Assembly: GCF_024518575.1 (NCBI RefSeq)
Contig: NZ_JANIHG010000011.1
Coordinates: 1 to 42,048, forward strand
Direction: 5' to 3'
DNA length: 42,048 nucleotides
Source: Methanothrix sp.
GTDB lineage: Archaea; Halobacteriota; Methanosarcinia; Methanotrichales; Methanotrichaceae
Translations under genes and position numbers: made by a program
Part shown: piece after piece, positions 41,945 through 42,048 of the stretch
Position numbering within the stretch: position 1 is the stretch's first letter
Layout of the letters: each line of letters opens with the position of its first letter
The notes under the pieces: generated by a model
Seen by the model: the letters and a program-made list of their open reading frames with translations, nothing else
Told to the model about the DNA's origin: nothing
The model's database searches: none

Positions 41945-42048
41945 TTGCTAAAAGTGTTTCGATATAGGATCTATCCTACAAAATCTCAGAGAACTAAGCT
42001 GGCTAAGACCTTGGAGCTTTGTCGATGGACCTATAACGAAATACTTGC
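41945..42048 (+). CDS. tnpB: TnpB (IS605 OrfB), partial
   Basis: The frame from TTG 41945 runs off the window after 34 codons: LLKVFRYRIYPT, then LELCRWTYNEIL. This is the TnpB N-terminus (YRIYPT..Q, and CRWTYNE). TnpB proteins are RNA-guided endonucleases related to Cas12; the catalytic RuvC part and the guide-RNA region at the right end lie outside. It starts two bases after the tnpA stop. Confidence 0.85.
   Translation, partial: MLKVFRYRIYPTKSQRTKLAKTLELCRWTYNEIL

Larger units (their letters stand above)
41454..42048 (+). mobile_element. IS200/IS605-type element (left part; right end outside window)
   Basis: The left end is marked by a perfect hairpin at 41454-41474 (CCCGCCTTTT, central G, AAAAGGCGGG), the subterminal structure TnpA recognises in this family. 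A TATA box (ATAAATATATAC, 41494-41505) precedes tnpA, and tnpB follows in the same direction, as in the IS608-like arrangement. Exact left boundary is unknown and should lie a little upstream of the hairpin. Confidence 0.82.

Overview
The window looks like chromosome of an acetate-using methanogenic archaeon of the Methanotrichales (Methanothrix/Methanosaeta type). The lineage call is inference. It rests on two loci that modify methyl-coenzyme M reductase (a Mmp10-type radical SAM enzyme at the left end and a YcaO-TfuA pair at the right end), F420 biosynthesis (cofE), a secreted FmdE-domain protein, a CooC-type CODH nickel ATPase, an archaeal-type RNase P RNA, a geranylgeranyl reductase-family enzyme, Nob1, and TATA-box promoters with many short-leader or leaderless starts. 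Base composition is moderately GC-rich. Genes are dense, and TTG starts behind GAGGTG-like ribosome sites recur.

Left part (1-8.1 kb): a 114-bp MITE-like repeat; mmp10 with a DUF123 gene (minus strand); a secreted FmdE-domain protein; an orphan family-5 solute-binding protein followed directly by cooC (possibly nickel supply for CODH/ACS); trmO; a GGR-family flavoenzyme. Middle-left (8.2-15.3 kb): tRNA-Pro(GGG), a secreted beta-propeller-like protein, an OFA-family MFS carrier with a hairpin-bearing leader, a secreted PEGA-like protein, an orphan FAD/[2Fe-2S] electron-transfer subunit, TrkH, and tRNA-Glu(CTC).

Centre (15.3-24.2 kb): a DRE-TIM acyl transferase (citramalate/homocitrate/Re-citrate synthase family), a structured region next to RNase P RNA, a DUF99 gene, and then the most distinctive locus. 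That locus runs XRE-cupin regulator, AMP-forming acyl-CoA ligase fused to a 2[4Fe-4S] ferredoxin, 2-oxoacid:ferredoxin oxidoreductase alpha, a fused beta-gamma subunit, and cofE, all tightly spaced or overlapping. The simplest reading is a complete acid -> acyl-CoA <-> 2-oxoacid module in which the missing OFOR delta (ferredoxin) subunit is carried by the ligase.

Right part (24.5-42 kb): an ABC-2 exporter, an M20 deacylase, mobB, a second MITE copy with a 9-bp flanking direct repeat, a SsuA/SsuC-type importer lacking a local ATPase, adenine deaminase, a B12-binding radical SAM protein, an unrecognised 111-aa protein, a possible structured RNA, a GXGXG-domain protein with two glycosyltransferases, a GfcR-nob1 operon, an unrecognised 11-cysteine protein one base upstream of the McrA thioamidation genes ycaO-tfuA, and the left part of an IS200/IS605-type element (tnpA plus a tnpB cut by the window edge). 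No CRISPR array or rRNA was seen.
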